NCBI RefSeq assembly: GCF_015291885.1
Contig: NZ_CP036186.1
Coordinates: forward strand, 1 to 64,000
Reading direction: 5' to 3'
From: Stutzerimonas stutzeri
GTDB lineage: Bacteria; Pseudomonadota; Gammaproteobacteria; Pseudomonadales; Pseudomonadaceae
DNA: 64,000 bases
Shown here: positions 19,748 to 29,678 of the stretch, piece after piece
How positions within the stretch are numbered: position 1 is the stretch's first letter
How the letters are laid out: each line of letters begins with the position of its first letter
The notes under the pieces: model-generated
Databases searched by the model: none
Told to the model about the DNA's origin: nothing
The model's input: only the letters and a program-made list of their open reading frames with translations
Program-made: the position numbers and the translations under genes

Positions 19748-21310
19748 ATGTTGGACACCAATCTCAAGACCCAGTTGAAAGCCTACCTGGAGAAGGTCAC
19801 CCAGCCCTTCGAGATCGTCGCGTCCCTCGATGACGGCGAGAAGTCCCAGGAAATGCTGAGCCTGCTGCAGGACATCGCCAGCCTCAGCGACAAGATCACT
19901 CTGAAGACCGACGGCGACGATGCACGCAAGCCGTCGTTCTCGCTCAACCGCATCGGCGGCAACATCAGCCTGCGTTTTGCAGGCATCCCCATGGGCCACG
20001 AATTCACCTCGCTGGTGCTGGCCCTGCTGCAGGTCGGCGGTCACCCGTCGAAGACCGCGCCGGAGGTGATCGAGCAGATCAAGGCGCTGGATGGCGACTA
20101 CCGCTTCGAAACCTACTTCTCGCTGTCCTGCCAGAACTGCCCGGACGTGGTCCAGGCGCTGAACCTGATGGCCGTGCTCAATCCGAACATCAAGCATGTC
20201 GCCATCGACGGCGCGCTGTTCCAGGACGAGGTCGAAGCCCGCCAGATCATGTCCGTGCCGAGCATCTACCTCAACGGCGAGCTGTTCACCCAGGGCCGCA
20301 TGAGCGAGGAAGAGATCCTCGCCAAGCTCGACACCGGCTCAAGCGCCCGTGACGCCGAGAAGCTCAAGGCCAAGGATGCCTTCGACGTGCTGGTGGTCGG
20401 TGGTGGCCCGGCCGGCGCCGCAGCGGCCATCTACGCTGCGCGCAAGGGCATCCGCACCGGTGTGGCGGCCGAGCGCTTTGGCGGCCAGGTGCTGGACACC
20501 ATGGCCATCGAGAACTTCATCTCGGTGAAGGAAACCGAAGGCCCGAAACTTGCCCGCGCCCTGGAAGAGCATGTGCGCGAGTACGACGTCGATATCATGA
20601 ACCTGCAGCGCGCCAGCCAGCTGATCCCGGCGGGCGAAGACGGTCTGCACCGGGTGCAGTTCGAGAACGGCGGCGAGCTCAAGGCCAAGACCCTGATCCT
20701 GGCTACAGGCGCCCGCTGGCGCGAAATGAACGTGCCCGGCGAGCAGGAATACCGCGGCCGTGGCGTCGCCTACTGCCCGCACTGTGACGGCCCGCTGTTC
20801 AAGGGCAAGCGCGTGGCGGTGATCGGCGGCGGTAACTCCGGCGTGGAAGCGGCCATCGACCTGGCCGGCATCGTCGCTCACGTGACCCTGCTCGAGTTCG
20901 GCGAGGAACTGCGTGCCGACGCCGTGCTGCAGCGCAAGCTCAACAGCCTGCCCAATGTTCGCGTGCTCAAGATGGCGCAGACCACCGAGGTCAAAGGCGA
21001 CGGCCAGAAGGTCACCGGCCTGGTCTACAAGGACCGCACCAGCGACGAGGTGCACGAGGTCGAGCTGGAAGGCATCTTCGTGCAGATTGGCCTGCTGCCC
21101 AACAGCGAATGGCTCAAGGGCACCCTGGAGCTGTCCCGTTTCGGCGAGATCATCGTCGACGCCAAGGGCCAGACCAGCATCCCCGGCGTGTTCGCCGCCG
21201 GTGACGTGACCACGGTGCCGTACAAGCAGATCGTGATCGCCGTGGGTGAAGGCGCCAAGGCCTCGCTGAGCGCCTTCGATCACCTGATCCGGTCTTCCGC
21301 TCCGGCCTGA
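19748..21310 (+). CDS. ahpF: Alkyl hydroperoxide reductase subunit F
   Basis: AhpF is the NADH-dependent flavoprotein that reduces the peroxiredoxin AhpC. The 520-residue protein has the N-terminal tandem thioredoxin-fold domain with SCQNC (about 128-131), then FAD-binding [10 protein letters not shown] near 218, the redox-active CPHC (about 342-345) in the thioredoxin reductase-like part, NADH-binding [10 protein letters not shown] near 359, and a C-terminal FAD motif (FAAGDVTT). ahpC, usually adjacent, is not in this window. A structured leader precedes it and a strong bidirectional terminator follows. Confidence 0.96.
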   Translation: MLDTNLKTQLKAYLEKVTQPFEIVASLDDGEKSQEMLSLLQDIASLSDKITLKTDGDDARKPSFSLNRIGGNISLRFAGIPMGHEFTSLVLALLQVGGHPSKTAPEVIEQIKALDGDYRFETYFSLSCQNCPDVVQALNLMAVLNPNIKHVAIDGALFQDEVEARQIMSVPSIYLNGELFTQGRMSEEEILAKLDTGSSARDAEKLKAKDAFDVLVVGGGPAGAAAAIYAARKGIRTGVAAERFGGQVLDTMAIENFISVKETEGPKLARALEEHVREYDVDIMNLQRASQLIPAGEDGLHRVQFENGGELKAKTLILATGARWREMNVPGEQEYRGRGVAYCPHCDGPLFKGKRVAVIGGGNSGVEAAIDLAGIVAHVTLLEFGEELRADAVLQRKLNSLPNVRVLKMAQTTEVKGDGQKVTGLVYKDRTSDEVHEVELEGIFVQIGLLPNSEWLKGTLELSRFGEIIVDAKGQTSIPGVFAAGDVTTVPYKQIVIAVGEGAKASLSAFDHLIRSSAPA

Positions 21311-21327
21311 TCGGGCGTAGCAAAAAG

Positions 21328-21362
21328 AAAGGGGAGCAGCCGCGAGGTTGCTCCCCTTTTTT
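21328..21362. terminator. Bidirectional terminator between ahpF and plsC
   Basis: An 11-bp stem (AAAGGGGAGCA / TGCTCCCCTTT) with a 10-base loop is followed by a T run on the plus strand and preceded by an A-rich run giving T's on the minus strand. It serves the convergent ahpF and plsC transcripts. Confidence 0.9.
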
Positions 21363-21482
21363 ATTGTGCCGCTGTGGGCCACAGCTTCTGTGCCAGAAAA
21401 GTGATGCTCACGCTGCGGTTGGATGCTTGATGTCTAGGAATGCAAGATGGGCGGGCCATCCCTGCCCTGCCTAGCGTCCGCA

Positions 21483-22232
21483 TCAGAGGGTTGGGCGACC
21501 CTGTGTTTCGAGTTGGGTGACCTGCGTGTTGATCCAGTCTTCGGCACGCTGATTGAGCTCGGCTATGGCTCTCGGACTTTCGCTGTCGGCGAACATCGCT
21601 GGGCCGATCACTACCTGGATGGTGCCGGGTCGCTTGCCCCAACCCGCTTTTGGCCAGAACGTACCGGCGTTGTGGGCAATAGGCAGCACCGGCAGGCCGG
21701 CGTTGACTGCCAATGCCGCACCACTGCGGGAGAACTTGCCCTTTTCACCGACCGGTACGCGGGTGCCTTCCGGGAAGATCAGCACCCAGGCGCCCTGCTC
21801 CAGGCGCTCGTGACCCTGCTTGGCGACTTGGCGCAACGCCGCCTTGGGGTTGTCACGATCGATGGCGATCGGCTTGAGCAGCATGATTGCCCAGCCAAAG
21901 AATGGCACCCGCAGCAGCTCACGCTTGAGCACTTGGGTCAGCGGCTCGAAGTATGCGGAGAGAAAGAAGGTCTCCCAGGTGCTCTGGTGCTTAGCCAGGA
22001 TCACGCAGGGACGCATCGGCACGTTCTCCGCGCCATGCACCTCGTAGCGCAAGCCAACCAGCGTCTTGCCCAACCAGACGGCGCAGCGACACCAGTTCTG
22101 TACCACGAAGCGATAGCGCGGGCGGAACGGCATGAACGGGGCGAACACCAAGCTCACCAGGCACCAAGCGAATGCCGTGAACGCCAACAGAAAATAGAAC
22201 AGGGCAATACGGACGGAGAACAGGAGGCTCAT
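21483..22232 (-). CDS. plsC: 1-acyl-sn-glycerol-3-phosphate acyltransferase
   Basis: The enzyme acylates lysophosphatidate to phosphatidate at the inner membrane. Its 249 residues start with a hydrophobic anchor (about 3-25). The acyltransferase motif is HQSTWE near residue 82 (HX4E rather than the commoner HX4D), and FPEGTR lies near 154. It is the last gene of the glyQ-glyS-gmhB-plsC cluster, overlapping gmhB by 4 bp. The same order follows gyrB in P. aeruginosa, where this gene is PA0005. Confidence 0.92.
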   Translation of the reverse strand: MSLLFSVRIALFYFLLAFTAFAWCLVSLVFAPFMPFRPRYRFVVQNWCRCAVWLGKTLVGLRYEVHGAENVPMRPCVILAKHQSTWETFFLSAYFEPLTQVLKRELLRVPFFGWAIMLLKPIAIDRDNPKAALRQVAKQGHERLEQGAWVLIFPEGTRVPVGEKGKFSRSGAALAVNAGLPVLPIAHNAGTFWPKAGWGKRPGTIQVVIGPAMFADSESPRAIAELNQRAEDWINTQVTQLETQGRPTL

Positions 22233-22807
22233 CGAGAACTCTCGAGTAGATGATCGACAACAGCGGCAAGGTCATCGAAGACCTGAGTGCCCGGCGGCAG
22301 GGTGCCTTCAAGCGTGCGCAGGCCTTTGCCGGTCCTGACCAGATAGGGCACGCCGCCGAGTAGCATGCCGGCATGCAGGTCACGGTGGCTGTCGCCCACC
22401 ACCGGTACGCCCTTCAGGTCGGTCAGCCCGAAATGCTCAGCGATGGTGCGGAACATCCCGGGCTTGGGTTTGCGGCACTCACAACCATCATCCGGGCCGT
22501 GCGGACAGTGCACGATCAGATCGATCCGGCCGCCCTGCTCCATCACCAGCTGCTGCATCTTGAAATGCATGTCGCCGAGGGTGCTCAGATCGAACTTGCC
22601 GCGCGCGACACCCGACTGGTTGGTGGCCACCGCCACCGTCCAGCCGGTCTTGCACAGTCGCGCGATGGCTTCCAGCGACCCGGGAATGGGTATCCACTCA
22701 TCCAGCGACTTCACGTACTCGTCGGAGTCCTCGTTGATCACCCCATCGCGATCCAGCACGATCAGCTTCACAGGCTTAGCCAAGTGCGGAAATATCGGCA
22801 ACGCCAA
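22229..22807 (-). CDS. gmhB: D-glycero-beta-D-manno-heptose-1,7-bisphosphate 7-phosphatase
   Basis: GmhB is a HAD phosphatase in the ADP-heptose pathway for lipopolysaccharide core. The 192-residue protein has the HAD motif [10 protein letters not shown] near residue 18, TNQSGVARG near 62, the zinc-binding loop [19 protein letters not shown] near 99 and [10 protein letters not shown] near 137. The start is uncertain. TTG 22807 has an AGAGGA ribosome site 7 bp upstream and overlaps glyS by 32 bp, whereas GTG 22771 lies just past the glyS stop but lacks one. Confidence 0.93.
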   Translation of the reverse strand: MALPIFPHLAKPVKLIVLDRDGVINEDSDEYVKSLDEWIPIPGSLEAIARLCKTGWTVAVATNQSGVARGKFDLSTLGDMHFKMQQLVMEQGGRIDLIVHCPHGPDDGCECRKPKPGMFRTIAEHFGLTDLKGVPVVGDSHRDLHAGMLLGGVPYLVRTGKGLRTLEGTLPPGTQVFDDLAAVVDHLLESSR

Positions 22808-24830
22808 GGAACAATCCTCTCAGCCGGGCCAGCAAGGCATAACGGTTGGCGCGCACCGAAGCGTCTTCGGCATTCACCAGTACCGCTTCGAAGAAGGCAT
22901 CCACCGGGCCACGTAGGTGCGCCAGACGCTCCAGCGCCTCGCGGTACTGACGCGCGGCAGCGAGCGGTTGAACCGCCTGCTCGGCCTGCTGGATCGCCGA
23001 GTACAGCGAGAACTCGGTGGCGTTGTCGAACCAGCGTGGCTCGACCGCTTCCGGCAGCTTCGCATCGAACTTGCTCAGCAGGTTGGAGACCCGCTTGTTG
23101 GCGGCGGCCAGTGACGCCGCTTCCGGCAATATGCGGAAGGCCTGCACGGCCTGCACGCGCTGGTCGAAGTCCAGCGCCGAACCGGGCTGCACGGCACGCA
23201 CCGAGAGGTAGGCGGCGACATCGACGCCTTCGTCCTCGTAGCGTGCGCGCAGGCGGTCGAAGATGAATTCCAGCACCTGATCGGCTAGCCCGGCGCTCTT
23301 CACCTGGCCACCGAACTGACCGATGGCGAAGTTCACTGCTTCGACCAAGTTCAGGTCCAGCTGCTTCTCGATGAGGATGCGCAGCACGCCGAGGGCGGCA
23401 CGGCGCAGGGCGTAGGGATCCTTGGAGCCGGTCGGCAGCATGCCGATGCCGAAGATCCCGACCAGGGTGTCGAGCTTGTCGGCCACGGCCACGGCCGCGC
23501 CGGTGAGCGTGCTTGGCAGCTCACCGCCGGCACCGCGCGGCATGTACTGCTCGTTCAGTGCCAGCGCCACGTCTTCCGGCTCGCCGTCGTTGAGTGCGTA
23601 GTAGTAACCGGCGATGCCCTGCATCTCCGGGAACTCGCCAACCATTTCGGTGGCCAGGTCGCACTTGCAGAGCAGTCCGGCGCGCGCGGCACGCTGCTTG
23701 TCGCCACCGGTACGTTCGGCGATCAGCCCGGCCAGGCGCGAGACGCGCTCGGCCTTGTCATAGACGGTGCCGAGCTGGGCCTGGAACACCACGTTCTTCA
23801 GACGATCGTTGAAGCTGTCGAGCTTCTGCTTCTTGTCCTGCTTGAAGAAGAATTCGGCGTCGGTCAGACGCGGGCGCACCACCTTCTCGTTACCGGAGAC
23901 GATCTGCGCCGGGTCCTTGGATTCGATGTTGGCCACGGTGATGAAGCGCGGCAGCAGCTTGCCGTTGCTGTCCAACAGGCAGAAGTACTTCTGGTTGTCC
24001 TGCATGGTAGTGATCAGCGCTTCCTGCGGTACGTCGAGGAAGCGTTCCTCGAACGAGCAGACCAGCGGCACCGGCCACTCGACCAGCGCAGTCACTTCAT
24101 CGAGCAGCGCCGGCGGCACGATGGCCGTACCGTTCTGCTCGGCCGCCAGCTGCTCGACGCGCTTGGCGATCAGCTCGCGGCGCTCGGCGAAGTCGGCGAT
24201 CACATGGGCGCCGCGCAGGTCTTCCAGGTAGCTGGACGGCTTGGAAATGTGCACCTGACCCGGACTGTGGAAACGGTGGCCGCGGGATTCGCGCCCGGCG
24301 CGCTGGGCGAGAATCTCGCAATCGATTACCTGCTCGCCGAAGAGCATCACCAGCCACTGGGTCGGGCGGACGAACTCTTCCTTGCGTGCGGCCCAGCGCA
24401 TGCGCTTGGGGATCGGCAAATCGTTCAGCGAGGTCGCGACGATACCCGGCAGCAGTTCGGCAGCCGGTTGGCCTTCGATGGTACGGCTGAACTTGAGCTT
24501 CGGCCCGCTGCGATCGATCTCGGCGAGGTCGACGCCGCACTTGCGGGCAAAGCCCAGGGCGGCCTGGGTCGGCTCGCCGTCAGCGTCGAAGGCAGCCTGC
24601 ATTGGCGGGCCGTCGAGGTTGATGCTGCGATCGGGCTGCTGGGTCGCCAGCTGTTCGACCAGCACGGCCAGGCGACGCGGCGCGGCATAGGCCTGCGTCT
24701 TGACGAAGCCCAGGCCAGCGTCCTTCAGGCCCTTCTCGATACCGGCGCAGAAGGCTTCGGCCAGCTTGGCGAGCGCCTTTGGTGGCAGTTCTTCGGTACC
24801 CAGTTCGACGAGAAAATCCAGTGCACTCAT
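22776..24830 (-). CDS. glyS: Glycyl-tRNA synthetase beta subunit
   Basis: This is the beta chain of the alpha2-beta2 glycyl-tRNA synthetase, which binds tRNA and is needed for charging. Its 684 residues match the bacterial family. The N-terminus ([19 protein letters not shown]) and the ending [13 protein letters not shown] are typical. Its ATG overlaps the glyQ stop by 4 bp, giving balanced subunit translation. Long antisense open frames on the plus strand here are shadows of its GC-rich codons. Confidence 0.97.
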   Translation of the reverse strand: MSALDFLVELGTEELPPKALAKLAEAFCAGIEKGLKDAGLGFVKTQAYAAPRRLAVLVEQLATQQPDRSINLDGPPMQAAFDADGEPTQAALGFARKCGVDLAEIDRSGPKLKFSRTIEGQPAAELLPGIVATSLNDLPIPKRMRWAARKEEFVRPTQWLVMLFGEQVIDCEILAQRAGRESRGHRFHSPGQVHISKPSSYLEDLRGAHVIADFAERRELIAKRVEQLAAEQNGTAIVPPALLDEVTALVEWPVPLVCSFEERFLDVPQEALITTMQDNQKYFCLLDSNGKLLPRFITVANIESKDPAQIVSGNEKVVRPRLTDAEFFFKQDKKQKLDSFNDRLKNVVFQAQLGTVYDKAERVSRLAGLIAERTGGDKQRAARAGLLCKCDLATEMVGEFPEMQGIAGYYYALNDGEPEDVALALNEQYMPRGAGGELPSTLTGAAVAVADKLDTLVGIFGIGMLPTGSKDPYALRRAALGVLRILIEKQLDLNLVEAVNFAIGQFGGQVKSAGLADQVLEFIFDRLRARYEDEGVDVAAYLSVRAVQPGSALDFDQRVQAVQAFRILPEAASLAAANKRVSNLLSKFDAKLPEAVEPRWFDNATEFSLYSAIQQAEQAVQPLAAARQYREALERLAHLRGPVDAFFEAVLVNAEDASVRANRYALLARLRGLFLGVADISALG

Positions 24831-25774
24831 TCTGCAGCCTCCAGCTTGGCCAGCACTTCGTCACGCAGTTCGGGGGTGGCCATGGGGAAGCCGAGTTTGG
24901 CCCGGGCCAGCAGGTAGCTCTGGGCGATCGAACGCGCCAGGCTGCGCACGCGCAGGATGTACTGCTGGCGCGCGGTGACCGAAATGGCGCGACGGGCATC
25001 GAGCAGGTTGAAGGTGTGCGAGGCCTTGACCACCATCTCGTAGGCAGGCAGCGGCAGCTCGGCGGCCATCAGCCGGTTGGCTTCGCTCTCGTAGAAATCG
25101 AAGAGTTCGAACAGCTTCGGCACATTGGCGTGCTCGAAGTTGTAGGTCGACTGCTCCACTTCGTTCTGGTGGAACACATCGCCATAGGTCACGGTGCCGA
25201 ACGGGCCATCGGCCCAGATCAGGTCGTAGACCGAGTCGACGCCCTGTAGGTACATGGCCAGGCGCTCGAGACCGTAGGTGATCTCGCCGGTGACCGGATA
25301 GCACTCGACGCCGCCGACCTGCTGGAAGTAGGTGAACTGAGTGACTTCCATGCCGTTGAGCCAGACTTCCCAGCCCAGGCCCCAGGCACCGAGGGTCGGC
25401 GATTCCCAGTTGTCCTCGACGAAGCGTACGTCGTGCACCGAGGTGTCGACGCCGATGCGGCGCAGCGACTCCAGGTACAGGTCCTGGATGTTGTCCGGGT
25501 TGGGCTTGAGCACCACCTGGAATTGGTAATAGTGCTGCAGGCGGTTGGGGTTCTCGCCGTAGCGGCCATCGGCCGGGCGGCGCGAAGGCTGAACATAGGC
25601 GGCGTTCCAGGTCTCGGGACCAATGGCGCGCAGGAAGGTGGCGGTGTGGAATGTACCGGCGCCCATTTCCATGTCATAGGGCTGCAGGACCACGCAACCC
25701 TGCTCGGCCCAGTAGCTTTGCAGGGCGAGGATCAGGTCTTGGAAGGTGCGCACGGCAGGCGTAGTCTGGCTCAA
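24827..25774 (-). CDS. glyQ: Glycyl-tRNA synthetase alpha subunit
   Basis: This catalytic subunit forms glycyl-adenylate and charges tRNA-Gly. The start is TTG at 25774 ([19 protein letters not shown]), preceded by AGGTGA, because the conserved sequence begins there. An upstream extension to 25954 is open but not conserved. The resulting 315 residues fit the family. Characteristic stretches are [18 protein letters not shown] near 28 and [20 protein letters not shown] near 60. It is the first gene of the glyQ-glyS-gmhB-plsC operon. Confidence 0.96.
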   Translation of the reverse strand: MSQTTPAVRTFQDLILALQSYWAEQGCVVLQPYDMEMGAGTFHTATFLRAIGPETWNAAYVQPSRRPADGRYGENPNRLQHYYQFQVVLKPNPDNIQDLYLESLRRIGVDTSVHDVRFVEDNWESPTLGAWGLGWEVWLNGMEVTQFTYFQQVGGVECYPVTGEITYGLERLAMYLQGVDSVYDLIWADGPFGTVTYGDVFHQNEVEQSTYNFEHANVPKLFELFDFYESEANRLMAAELPLPAYEMVVKASHTFNLLDARRAISVTARQQYILRVRSLARSIAQSYLLARAKLGFPMATPELRDEVLAKLEAAE

Positions 25775-25881
25775 AATTTCACCTGTGCTGGGCTTCGACA
25801 GAAAGCCTCGAAGTATACCCCCCGCATGGTCGCGCTTGCGATGGTTTCGGCCATTGGACGAGGCCTGCGCAAGGAGACCAC

Positions 25882-26439
25882 ATGCCACGTTGCGCCTGGT
25901 GCGGCACGGATCCGCTGTATATCGACTACCACGATCGCGAATGGGGCGTGCCAACTCGCGATCCGCAGGTGCTGTTCGAATTCCTCTTGCTCGAAGCCTT
26001 CCAGGCCGGTCTCTCGTGGATTACCGTGCTGCGCAAGCGTGAGCGCTATCGACAGGTACTGTTCGCTTTCAACGCCGAGCGCCTGGCGCGCATGAGCGAC
26101 GCCGAGATCGACGAGCGCATGCAGGACCCCGGCATCATCCGCAACCGCCGCAAACTCGAGGCCGCGCGCAGCAACGCACGTGCCTGGTTGCAGCTGGAAG
26201 ACCCGGTGGGTTTCATCTGGTCTTTCGTCGATGGCCAACCAAAGATCAACCGCTTCGAGCGCATCCATCAGGTGCCTGCGGTCACACCCGAAGCCGAAGC
26301 CATGAGCAAGGCACTGAAGAAAGCCGGCTTCAGCTTCGTCGGACCGACCATCTGTTACGCCTACATGCAGGCCTGCGGCCTGGTCATGGATCATTTGACC
26401 GACTGCGACCGCTATGTGCCGCTGGCTGGCGCCGAATGA
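25882..26439 (+). CDS. tag: DNA-3-methyladenine glycosylase I
   Basis: Tag excises 3-methyladenine from alkylated DNA in base-excision repair. The 185-residue protein begins [22 protein letters not shown], with the Cys and His residues that bind the structural zinc together with C-terminal His and Cys residues. [16 protein letters not shown] and [17 protein letters not shown] are hallmark stretches. It is divergent from glyQ with a 107-bp shared promoter region, and precedes htrB as in P. aeruginosa. Confidence 0.96.
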   Translation: MPRCAWCGTDPLYIDYHDREWGVPTRDPQVLFEFLLLEAFQAGLSWITVLRKRERYRQVLFAFNAERLARMSDAEIDERMQDPGIIRNRRKLEAARSNARAWLQLEDPVGFIWSFVDGQPKINRFERIHQVPAVTPEAEAMSKALKKAGFSFVGPTICYAYMQACGLVMDHLTDCDRYVPLAGAE

Positions 26440-26513
26440 CCGTTGCAGCGCTGGCCTGAAAGTGTGCAGCGGATGCGGGTAGACTAGGCGACCTGAATAT
26501 TTCGGAGTTCGGC

Positions 26514-27401
26514 GTGGAAAAGTTCAAAGGTGCGATAGTGGTCGGCTCCCTGCGGCTCTTCGCTCGGCTGCCTTGGCGCACGGTCCAGGGCCTGGGTTCG
26601 ATGATCGGCTGGTTGATGTGGAAGCTGCCGAATCGCTCGCGTGAGGTAGCTCGAATAAACCTGCAAAAGTGCTTTCCCGAACTGAGCCCCGCGGAACTCG
26701 ATACGCTGCTTGGTCGAACGCTGCGCCAGACCGGCATGACCTTTACTGAAAGTGCCTGTGCCTGGATCTGGCCGGCGGAGAAAACCCTGGGCCTGGTCAG
26801 GCAGGTCGAAGGACTCGAGGTGCTGCAAGAAGCGCTGGCGTCCGGCAAGGGTGTGGTCGGCATTACCAGCCACCTGGGCAACTGGGAGGTGCTGAACCAC
26901 TTCTACTGCGATCAGTGCAAGCCAATCATTTTTTACCGCCCGCCGAAGCTGAAGGCGGTGGACGAGTTGCTTCAGCGTCAGCGTGTGCAGCTGGGCAATC
27001 GTGTTGCGCCGTCGACCCGTGAAGGCATTCTCAGCGTCATCAAGGAAGTGCGCCGCGGTGGCGCCGTGGGCATTCCAGCGGACCCCGAGCCGAGTGAAGG
27101 TAGCGGCATTTTCGTGCCCTTCTTCGCTACCCAGGCGCTCACCAGCAAGTTCGTACCGGGCATGTTGGCTGGCGGCAAGGCGGTTGGCGTGTTCCTTCAT
27201 GCGTTGCGCCTGGAGGATGGTTCAGGCTACAAAGTGGTGCTCGAGGCCGCGCCTGACGGGATGTACAGCGAAGATGCGGAAACTGGCGTAGCAGCAATGA
27301 GCGCGATGATCGAGAAATATGTCCGCGCTTACCCCAGCCAATACATGTGGACCATGAAGCGCTTCAAGAAACGCCCGGCAGGCGAGAAGCGCTGGTACTG
27401 A
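26514..27401 (+). CDS. htrB: Lipid A biosynthesis (lauroyl-type) acyltransferase
   Basis: This is a member of the LpxL/HtrB family, which adds a secondary acyl chain to lipid A at the inner membrane. The 295-residue protein has the catalytic HLGNWE motif (HX4E) near residue 120 and a hydrophobic N-terminal anchor. It starts at GTG 26514 with CGGAG about 7 bp upstream. Its position after tag matches P. aeruginosa PA0011. Which acyl chain it transfers is not evident from the sequence. Confidence 0.9.
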   Translation: MEKFKGAIVVGSLRLFARLPWRTVQGLGSMIGWLMWKLPNRSREVARINLQKCFPELSPAELDTLLGRTLRQTGMTFTESACAWIWPAEKTLGLVRQVEGLEVLQEALASGKGVVGITSHLGNWEVLNHFYCDQCKPIIFYRPPKLKAVDELLQRQRVQLGNRVAPSTREGILSVIKEVRRGGAVGIPADPEPSEGSGIFVPFFATQALTSKFVPGMLAGGKAVGVFLHALRLEDGSGYKVVLEAAPDGMYSEDAETGVAAMSAMIEKYVRAYPSQYMWTMKRFKKRPAGEKRWY

Positions 27402-27443
27402 TCAGGCTCAGAACAAGAATGATAAAAGGACAAGGACGATCGC

Positions 27444-27710
27444 ATGCGTAACCAGAGACAGTATCCGCGTACCAATATGAAGTGCCGTATCCGGATTGCA
27501 CATCCGGCGTTTGGCGAGGTCTTCGCCCACACTCGAGATCTCTCCGATGGCGGCGTCTACGTTCGCCATCCGGAATTGGTGGTGCTGCATCCCGGTGACA
27601 CAGTGACCGGTCAGGTACAGGACCTGCCCATTCCAGCGCCCGAACTGCAGATGGTGGTGATGCGGGTTGATGCCGAAGGGGTCGGCCTGCGGTTTCTGCG
27701 CGGGGACTGA
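27444..27710 (+). CDS. PilZ domain protein, likely cyclic-di-GMP binding
   Basis: The 88-residue protein is a single PilZ domain. It has an Arg-rich N-terminus (RNQRQYPRTNMKCRIRI) giving the RxxxR motif, followed by DLSDGGVYV, matching the (D/N)xSxxG motif; together these bind cyclic-di-GMP. It probably responds to the messenger through a protein partner, which the sequence does not reveal. It follows htrB by 42 bp, as in P. aeruginosa, and may share its transcript. Confidence 0.92.
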   Translation: MRNQRQYPRTNMKCRIRIAHPAFGEVFAHTRDLSDGGVYVRHPELVVLHPGDTVTGQVQDLPIPAPELQMVVMRVDAEGVGLRFLRGD

Positions 27711-27735
27711 CCGCGCGAACCTGTGCCGTGCTGGC

Positions 27736-28053
27736 TCAGTCTGGTGTCAGCCGGTCGAGACGGCGTAGAAATACGCTCATTTCCTTTTCCGCCTGCTTGT
27801 CGCCCTGGGCGCTCGCGGCCGCAATGCCGCGCTCCCAGGCTTGATGGGCACCTGGCTTATCGCCGTCGGCCTGCAAGGCCTTGCCCAGGAGCTTCCAGGC
27901 GGCCGAATACTTGGGGTCGAGTTCGACGCAACGGCGCAGGTGCTCAGCCGCCCTACCCGGCTGCCCGGCATCCAGATAGCCCTTGCCGAGGCCCAGACGC
28001 AGCATTGGATTATCCATCCCTTGGGAAAGCATTTTTTCCAGCGATTCAAGCAT
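27736..28053 (-). CDS. Tetratricopeptide repeat protein
   Basis: The 105-residue protein contains about two to three TPR helical pairs. Examples are NPMLRLGLGKGYLDAGQPGR and the following AAEHLRRCVELDPKYSAAWK, ending in a Lys/Glu-rich segment. It has no signal peptide, so it is a likely cytosolic scaffold with unknown partners. The gene converges on the PilZ gene, with stops 25 bp apart. It corresponds by position to a small TPR gene in the same neighbourhood of other pseudomonads. Confidence 0.82.
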   Translation of the reverse strand: MLESLEKMLSQGMDNPMLRLGLGKGYLDAGQPGRAAEHLRRCVELDPKYSAAWKLLGKALQADGDKPGAHQAWERGIAAASAQGDKQAEKEMSVFLRRLDRLTPD

Positions 28054-28185
28054 CTTCGGACCTTTTTGGTGCAGGGTACCCGGGGCGTTTCCTCACTTTA
28101 GTGCAAAGCACCAGCCGGGCAATAGCTGCAGCATACGCCATTGGTCTTAGCGCTCGCGGCGTTTGATGGGGGCTTCCGTGCGCGA

Positions 28186-29022
28186 TCAATGGGCTTCGTT
28201 GACTGCGCTGAGAAACTCCTGGGTGCGTTCCTCCTGTGGGTTGTTGAACAGCTCGTCCGGACTGCCCTGTTCGTGAATCCGGCCCTGATGGAAGAAGCAC
28301 ACACGATCGGCGAATTCGCGGGCGAAACCCATCTGGTGGGTGACCATCAGCATCGTCAGATTGTGCGCCTCGCCGAGGCGGCGGATCACGTTGAGCACTT
28401 CGCCGCAGAGCTCCGGGTCCAGTGCCGAGGTCACTTCGTCGAACAGCATCACCTTCGGCCGCATCGCCAGCGCGCGGGCTATGGCCACGCGTTGTTGCTG
28501 GCCGCCGGATAGCTGCACCGGGAAGTGCTCCAACTTGTCTTCCAGGCCGACCATGGCCAGCAGCTCCTCTGCCCGCTCGCGGGCCTCGCGCTTGCTCAGC
28601 CCGAGCACCTGCACCGGCGCTTCCATGACGTTCTGCAACGCGTTCATGTGCGGGAACAGGTTGAAGCTCTGGAACACCATGCCGACCTTGCCGCGCACTC
28701 GTCGCAAGTGACGGGCATTGGCTGGGACCAACTGGCCACTGGCGTCGGGCATGTGCGTCAGCGGCTCGCCGTCGACCTCAATCACGCCTTCGTCGATGCC
28801 CTCTAGGGTCATCAGCACCCGCAGCAGCGTCGACTTGCCCGAGCCGCTGGGGCCGATGATCGCGACCTTTTCACCTTCCTCGATTTGCAGATCGAGCCCG
28901 TCGAGCACGGTCAGTTCACCGTAGCGCTTGGTCACGCCGGCGAAGCGCACCAAAGGTTGCGCGTGCTCTGGCTGTTGTGGCGTCGGGTTCAGGGTGTCCG
29001 TGGACTGCATCGGCGTATTCAT
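28186..29022 (-). CDS. ehuA: ABC transporter ATPase, ectoine/hydroxyectoine type
   Basis: This is the ATPase of a polar amino acid-type importer. The 278-residue protein has Walker A GPSGSGKST near 59, an LRVLMTLEGIDEG stretch seen in EhuA proteins, signature LSGGQQQR near 170 and Walker B VMLFDEVTSALD. The ATG at 29022 (MNTPMQS) overlaps the permease stop by 4 bp; a longer open frame to 29664 is only a shadow of that permease. It is the last gene of ehuBCDA. A general amino acid substrate remains possible. Confidence 0.78.
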   Translation of the reverse strand: MNTPMQSTDTLNPTPQQPEHAQPLVRFAGVTKRYGELTVLDGLDLQIEEGEKVAIIGPSGSGKSTLLRVLMTLEGIDEGVIEVDGEPLTHMPDASGQLVPANARHLRRVRGKVGMVFQSFNLFPHMNALQNVMEAPVQVLGLSKREARERAEELLAMVGLEDKLEHFPVQLSGGQQQRVAIARALAMRPKVMLFDEVTSALDPELCGEVLNVIRRLGEAHNLTMLMVTHQMGFAREFADRVCFFHQGRIHEQGSPDELFNNPQEERTQEFLSAVNEAH

Positions 29023-29678
29023 CGGGCCAGCTCCATGCGGTTTTCCAGGCGGCGCACGCACCAGGCGAGGCCGAGGCTGAGAATGAGAAAGAACACACCG
29101 ACCATGGTGATCGGCTCCAGGTAGCGGAAACTCTCCGAGCCGATGTTCTTGGCCCGCTGCATGATTTCCACCACGGTGATCGCCGACAGCACCGGCGTGT
29201 CCTTGAGAATGGAGATCAGGTAGTTGCCCAGCGCCGGCAGCACCGGACGCAGCGCCTGCGGCAGGATCACGTCGCGGTAGGCGGTCCAGGGCTTCATGTT
29301 CAGCGCGGTGACGGCTTCCCATTGCGAACGGGGCACTGCATCCAGGCCGGCGCGGTACACCTCCGCGGTGTAGCAGGCGTAGTGCAGGGCGATACCGATG
29401 ATGCCCGCCTGCATCGCGCTGAGGTTGAGGCCGTAGTTGGGGAACACGTAGAACAGGAAGTACACCTGGATCAGCAGCGGCGTGCTGCGGATGAACTCGA
29501 TCAGCCCGGTTATCGGCCAGGACAGCCAGCGCAGGCGGCTGCGGCGGCCAATGGCGAGGAACAGGCCGAGCACCACGGCGATGGCGAAGCCGGCCAGGGC
29601 GATGCCGATGGTGGTCAGCGAGGCATCCAGCAGGCGCGGCAGGATCTCGCGGGCGAATGCCCAATCGAAGAAATTCAT
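29019..29678 (-). CDS. ehuD: ABC transporter permease, ectoine/hydroxyectoine type
   Basis: The 219-residue inner-membrane protein has several hydrophobic helices and the polar amino acid permease signature around EAVTALNMKPWTAYRDVILPQ near residue 121, which docks the ATPase. It overlaps both neighbours by 4 bp, so the operon is tightly coupled. It would pair with the preceding permease to form the channel for a compatible solute. Confidence 0.8.
   Translation of the reverse strand: MNFFDWAFAREILPRLLDASLTTIGIALAGFAIAVVLGLFLAIGRRSRLRWLSWPITGLIEFIRSTPLLIQVYFLFYVFPNYGLNLSAMQAGIIGIALHYACYTAEVYRAGLDAVPRSQWEAVTALNMKPWTAYRDVILPQALRPVLPALGNYLISILKDTPVLSAITVVEIMQRAKNIGSESFRYLEPITMVGVFFLILSLGLAWCVRRLENRMELAR

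Noticed and set aside
24827-25954. 375-residue version of glyQ
   Set aside because: The first 60 residues are unlike any glycyl-tRNA synthetase, and the conserved sequence starts at TTG 25774 with a ribosome site.
28186-29664. 492-residue ehuA reading
   Set aside because: The upstream 213 residues are an out-of-frame reading of the ehuD permease; ATG 29022 overlaps the permease stop in the usual ATGA manner.
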